A DNA stretch of 7,774 nt from contig JALOKS010000110.1 of the NCBI GenBank assembly GCA_025456385.1, positions 1-7,774 of the forward strand, in the 5' to 3' direction. Under the pieces are notes generated by a model that worked only from the letters and a program-made list of their open reading frames with translations, did no database searches and had not been told where the DNA came from. Shown piece by piece: positions 5,380-7,774 of this stretch (its first letter is position 1; every line of letters begins with the position of its first letter). The translations under genes and the position numbers were made by a program. Source of the stretch: Thermoanaerobaculales bacterium (GTDB taxonomy: Bacteria > Acidobacteriota > Thermoanaerobaculia > Thermoanaerobaculales > Sulfomarinibacteraceae).

Positions 5380-7368
5380 GTGCGCCGCAGCCCGCTCCTG
5401 CTGCTGCCCGCCGCGGTCGTCGCGCTCGCCGCCGCGGCGGCGGGCGGCCTCGCCGAGCGCCAGGCCCACCTCCTCGCCGCCCTCGACCGCTGGGGCCTCG
5501 AGCGGCGGCCGGCGGTGGCCCTGCACCAGGACCAGATCCCCGCGGTGCGGGCGCTGGCCGCGACGGTGGTCGCCGCGAACCCCCACCCGAGCGACCTGCC
5601 GCTGCTCGGCCTCTACCTCGAAGACCACGAGCCGGCGGTGCGGGAGAGGGTGATGCTGGCCGCCGGCCGTCTCGGCGCGGCCGGCCTCGAGCTCGCGCGG
5701 CGCGGCCTCGCCGACCGCTCGCCGGCGGTCCGGGCGGCGGCGGCCTGGGCCGCCTGCCACGGCGGCGCCGCCGCCTGGCCGGCGCTCGAGGCCGCGCTGG
5801 CGGCCGAGCGCGAGCCGCTGGTCCTCGAGCCCCTGCTCGCCAACCTCTGGCGCCTCGAGGCCGCGCCCTGGACAGCGGCCGCGGCCCGCCACGCCGCCGA
5901 CGCCGACCCCTTCCTGCGGCGCGCCGCCGCCTTCTCGCTCGCGCGCAGCGCCGAGGGCGCGGCCCGCGGCGCCCAGCGCGCCCTCGCCGCCGACCCCGAG
6001 CCGGTGATCCGGGCGACCGTGCTGCGGGCCTTCGGGCTCGGCGAGCTCGCGCCCGAGGACCTCGCGGCCCTCGCCGGCGCCCTCGGCGACCCGGACTGGC
6101 GGGTGCGGGCGGCCGCCTGCTCGGCGCTGGCGGCGCGGCCGCCCGTCGCGCTGCCGGCCGCCGCCGCGCGCGCGGTCGCCGCGGCCTTCGGCGCCCCCGA
6201 GCTCCAGCTCGCCGCGGCGGCGCTGGCCGCCGCCCGGGCGCAGCCCGCGGCCGGCACCGCCGACGAGCTGCAGCGGGTGGCCCGCGGCTCCGAGCCCTGG
6301 CTCGCGGCCGCGGCGCTCGCCGCGCTCGCCGCCCGCGCCGAGCCGGCGGCGGCGTCGCTCGCCGCGGAGTGGGCGGCCGCGCCCGAGCTCTGGCGGCGGC
6401 GCGCCGCGGCGCGGGTCGCCGCGCCCCTCGGCGCGGCGGCGGAGGCGCGGGCGGCCGCCGACCCCGACCCTGCGGTCCGCCTCGCCTGGCTCGAAGCCCT
6501 CGAGCCGGCGGCGGTCGCGGCGCGGCGGGAGCGGCTCGCCGCCCTGCTCGCCGCCGACCCCGACCCTGCGGTGCGGGCGCAGGCGCTCGGCCTGCTGCGG
6601 GCGGCGGGCCTCGCGCCGCCGGCCGCGGAGCTGCTCCGGTTCGCGGCGGCCTGGAGCGGCGACCGCCTCCCCGACGCCCGCGCCGAGGCCCTGACGGCGG
6701 CCTTCGCCGCGGCCGCCGACGACGCCGCGCGCGAGGCCGCGTGGCGCCTCGCCCTGGCCGACGCCGACCCCGCGGTGGGGGCGCTGGTCGCCGCCGCCGC
6801 GCGCGGCCTCGGCCACCAGCTCGCCCTGCCGCGGCGGCAGGCGCGGCACGGCCTTGAGTGGTACGTGGAGCTGGCGGCGTGGGCGGCCGAGCCGCGCTGG
6901 CTCGACCTCCACACGAGCCGCGGCAGCTGCCGCATCCGCCTCGACCTCGGAAACGCGCCGCTGACGGCGCGCGAGATCTGGGAGCTCGCCGCCGCCGGCT
7001 TCTACGACGGGCTGACGGTCCACCGCGTGGTGCCCAACTTCGTCGTCCAGGGCGGCGACCCGCGCGGCGACGGTTGGGGCGGGCCGGGCTTCGCCCTCCC
7101 CGACGAGCCCTCGCTGGCGCCCTTCGACTCGTGGCGGGTGGGCATCGCCACCTCGGGGCCGCAGACCGGCGGCTGCCAGCTCTTCGCCACCCTCCTGCCG
7201 GCCGACCACCTGACGGGCCACTACACCAACCTCGGCGAGGTGGTCGAAGGCCGCGCGGTGCTCACCGCGCTCGCGGTCGGCGACCGCATCCTGAAGCTCG
7301 AGGCAGTCAGCGGCGCGGCGCCGCCGCCGCTCGCCGCCCCGCCCGCGGCCGCGGCGGGCCGTCCCTGA
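5380..7368 (+). CDS. Exported HEAT-repeat protein with C-terminal cyclophilin-type peptidyl-prolyl cis-trans isomerase domain
   Basis: It encodes 662 residues from GTG 5380, 3 bp after the preceding stop, with only a weak purine run (GGGG near 5367-5371) as ribosome site, so translation may depend on coupling. Residues 1-25 look like a signal peptide (MRRSPLLLLP, then a hydrophobic Val/Leu/Ala core, possible cleavage after GGLA). Residues about 50-490 are Ala-rich helical repeats with a period of about 30-32 and signatures such as DHEPAVR (82-88), DRSPAVR (112-118) and DPDPAVR (361-367, 393-399); these are HEAT or PBS-lyase-like repeats. Residues about 507-645 form a cyclophilin domain: FYDGLTVHRVVPNFVVQGGDP with R549, F554 and Q557, then GCQLFATLLPADHLTGHY with Q600 and F602. 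Compared with human CypA, M61 is V555, W121 is H610 and H126 is Y615; a histidine-tyrosine combination is common in bacterial cyclophilins. It probably isomerises prolyl bonds or chaperones envelope proteins, with the HEAT solenoid as binding platform. A Pro/Ala tail ends the protein. Confidence 0.88.
   Translation: MRRSPLLLLPAAVVALAAAAAGGLAERQAHLLAALDRWGLERRPAVALHQDQIPAVRALAATVVAANPHPSDLPLLGLYLEDHEPAVRERVMLAAGRLGAAGLELARRGLADRSPAVRAAAAWAACHGGAAAWPALEAALAAEREPLVLEPLLANLWRLEAAPWTAAAARHAADADPFLRRAAAFSLARSAEGAARGAQRALAADPEPVIRATVLRAFGLGELAPEDLAALAGALGDPDWRVRAAACSALAARPPVALPAAAARAVAAAFGAPELQLAAAALAAARAQPAAGTADELQRVARGSEPWLAAAALAALAARAEPAAASLAAEWAAAPELWRRRAAARVAAPLGAAAEARAAADPDPAVRLAWLEALEPAAVAARRERLAALLAADPDPAVRAQALGLLRAAGLAPPAAELLRFAAAWSGDRLPDARAEALTAAFAAAADDAAREAAWRLALADADPAVGALVAAAARGLGHQLALPRRQARHGLEWYVELAAWAAEPRWLDLHTSRGSCRIRLDLGNAPLTAREIWELAAAGFYDGLTVHRVVPNFVVQGGDPRGDGWGGPGFALPDEPSLAPFDSWRVGIATSGPQTGGCQLFATLLPADHLTGHYTNLGEVVEGRAVLTALAVGDRILKLEAVSGAAPPPLAAPPAAAAGRP
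6454..6572 (+). repeat. Pair of identical 23-bp direct repeats 96 bp apart within the HEAT region
   Basis: The same 23 bases occur at 6454-6476 and 6550-6572. They start GCCGCCGACCCC and encode AADPDPAV in both copies. The spacing is exactly 32 codons, one HEAT unit. Identity at the DNA level, including the less common CCT proline codon, suggests a recent unit duplication or gene conversion rather than convergence. Confidence 0.75.
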
Positions 7369-7374
7369 GCCGCC

Positions 7375-7482
7375 GGCGCCACCCCGAGGGAGCACAGACC
7401 GGCGCTTCACTCCGTCATCCCGAGCGAGCGGAGGCCGAGCTCACGCTCCGTCATCCCGAGCGAGAGGAGGCGCGCAGCGCCG
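7375..7482 (+). repeat. Three tandem 36-bp units of a GTCATCCCGAGCGAG-type intergenic repeat
   Basis: TCCGTCATCCCGAGCGAG occurs identically at 7411-7428 and 7447-7464. Each copy is followed by a near-identical hexamer (CGGAGG, AGGAGG). A degenerate copy (CCACCCCGAGGGAGC, 7379-7393) sits exactly 36 bp before the first, giving a period of 36 over three units. The element starts directly after the stop codon of the HEAT-cyclophilin gene. It resembles, from memory, a widespread family of bacterial intergenic repeats with GTCATCCTGAGCGAAGC cores. No gene is seen in 7369-7652. Confidence 0.75.
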
Positions 7483-7596
7483 GAGCGAGTCGAGGGACCC
7501 CGTGACGCGAGATCGCAAACCGGAGCACGGGACACTCTCCGGAGACTTCAGGGGTCCTTCGACTCGGCCGCTGCGCGGCCTCGCTCCCAATGACAT
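7447..7596. repeat. Large imperfect inverted repeat made by two opposed copies of the intergenic repeat
   Basis: The copy at 7447-7501 runs forward and the copy at 7551-7596 runs in reverse. Their inner ends pair as a 16-bp stem, 7486-7501 with 7551-7566, with 15 Watson-Crick pairs and one G-U. The 49-nt interior can form a smaller hairpin (CCGGAG at 7520-7525 with CTCCGG at 7537-7542). The outer parts share GCGCAGCG and GTCAT...GAGCGAG segments with gaps. The reverse copy also contains a local hairpin, GGCCGC TGC GCGGCC, at 7566-7580. Between convergent genes such a structure could stop transcription from both sides, but no U-tract directly follows the big stem. Confidence 0.7.
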
Positions 7597-7618
7597 CAAC
7601 CGCAAGGTGTTGTCATTT
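7589..7618 (+). terminator. Weak candidate intrinsic terminator after the HEAT-cyclophilin gene
   Basis: AATGACA (7589-7595) pairs with TGTCATT (7611-7617). After a T-T mismatch and one bulged A, inner CA and CC pairs close a GCAA tetraloop (7602-7605). Only a three-T run with TCATCT follows, and the stem is AT-rich at its base. It lies about 220 nt after the stop codon. It may instead be simply the edge of the intergenic repeat, whose copies end in GTCAT. Confidence 0.35.
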
Positions 7619-7627
7619 CATCTGGTA

Positions 7628-7661
7628 CCGCTGCGAAGCGGCGTAAAGCTGCTCAGGATGA
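7628..7661 (-). repeat. Further divergent reverse-oriented copy of the intergenic repeat
   Basis: Read on the - strand, this stretch begins GTCATCCTGAGCAGC and ends GCTTCGCAGCGG, matching the core and tail of the repeat seen at 7411-7501. It contains a small hairpin, CCGCT GCGA AGCGG, at 7628-7641 with a GNRA-type loop. The TGA in its GTCATCCTGAGC core serves as the stop codon of the incoming - strand gene. Confidence 0.6.
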
Positions 7662-7774
7662 CGGCGGCGTGCGCTTGACGAGGACCCGGGTCGCGCGGCC
7701 GTCCGCGGCCGTGTCGACCGTGAGCTCGAGGCCGTCCCAGGCGGCGGTGGCGCCGGCCGCGACCTCGCCCGCGA
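7653..7774 (-). CDS. C-terminal end of a - strand gene, possibly a CorC/HlyC-type (CNNM family) membrane protein; 5' end outside window
   Basis: On the - strand one frame is open from the window edge to TGA (complement of 7653-7655), giving 39 residues with G/C-ending codons like the rest of the region. The visible part reads AGEVAAGATAAWDGLELTV followed by DTAADGRATRVLVKR and a short PPSS tail. The pattern 'G-E ... W-D-G-L-x-L-x-V ... A-D-G-R-x-x-R-V-x-V-x-R' resembles the last two beta-strands of the CorC/HlyC transporter-associated domain at the end of CBS-domain membrane proteins. The fragment is too short to be certain, and any beta-rich C-terminus is an alternative. It converges on the HEAT-cyclophilin gene. 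Reality of the gene is fairly likely; the family call is tentative. Confidence 0.5.
   Translation of the reverse strand, partial: AGEVAAGATAAWDGLELTVDTAADGRATRVLVKRTPPSS

Noticed and set aside
4411..7410. A 999-codon open frame on the - strand antisense to aroK, the phosphoesterase and the HEAT-cyclophilin gene
   Set aside because: It translates to Arg/Gly/Ala-rich low complexity with no domain, and covers three genes with clear motifs on the other strand. Long antisense frames are expected at this GC content because stop codons are rare.
7375..7482. Possible CRISPR array, because units recur every 36 bp
   Set aside because: The period covers the whole unit. The conserved part is only about 18-24 bp, there would be no spacers of normal length, one copy is degenerate, and no cas gene is near. 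A REP-like intergenic repeat explains it better.

Overview
The window is very GC-rich bacterial chromosome, with dense coding, GTG starts, short or overlapping gene junctions and strongly G/C-ending codons. Gene content fits a high-GC soil or sediment lineage: fatty-acid and shikimate housekeeping genes, a TPR protein paired with a roadblock/LC7 protein, an exported HEAT-repeat protein ending in a cyclophilin domain, and a surface protein with ASH/choice-of-anchor-D-like Ig domains. Acidobacteriota is my best guess and Myxococcota or a deltaproteobacterial relative is possible. This is inferred from gene content, not from any marker comparison.

Layout on the + strand. (1) Positions 1-518 hold the 3' end of a probable extracellular beta-sandwich repeat protein, much lower in GC than the rest. 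(2) A strong hairpin at 532-557 follows, and its 3' arm runs into the ribosome binding site of the next gene. (3) Positions 568-3968 are a tight four-gene cluster: TPR protein, roadblock/LC7 protein, accB (biotin carboxyl carrier protein) and accC (biotin carboxylase). The last two form the biotin half of acetyl-CoA carboxylase; accA and accD are not in the window. (4) The gap 3969-4114 contains a 28-bp nearly perfect inverted repeat, then an extended -10 promoter placed so that the aroK message would be almost leaderless. (5) Positions 4115-7368 are a second tight cluster: aroK (shikimate kinase), a calcineurin-like metallophosphoesterase, and a secreted HEAT-cyclophilin fusion. (6) Positions 7369-7652, between convergent genes, hold no gene but are packed with copies of a GTCATCCCGAGCGAG-type intergenic repeat in both orientations, which can fold into large hairpins. 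(7) A gene enters from the right on the - strand (7653-7774). Only its C-terminus is visible, and it resembles the end of a CorC/HlyC transporter-associated domain. Its stop codon lies inside a copy of the repeat.

No phage, transposase, CRISPR, rRNA or tRNA was seen. No obviously new biological system stands out. The most interesting points are the TPR/roadblock pair at the head of an acetyl-CoA carboxylase operon, the hairpin over that operon's first ribosome binding site, the long inverted repeat after accC, and the repeat cluster at the right end.
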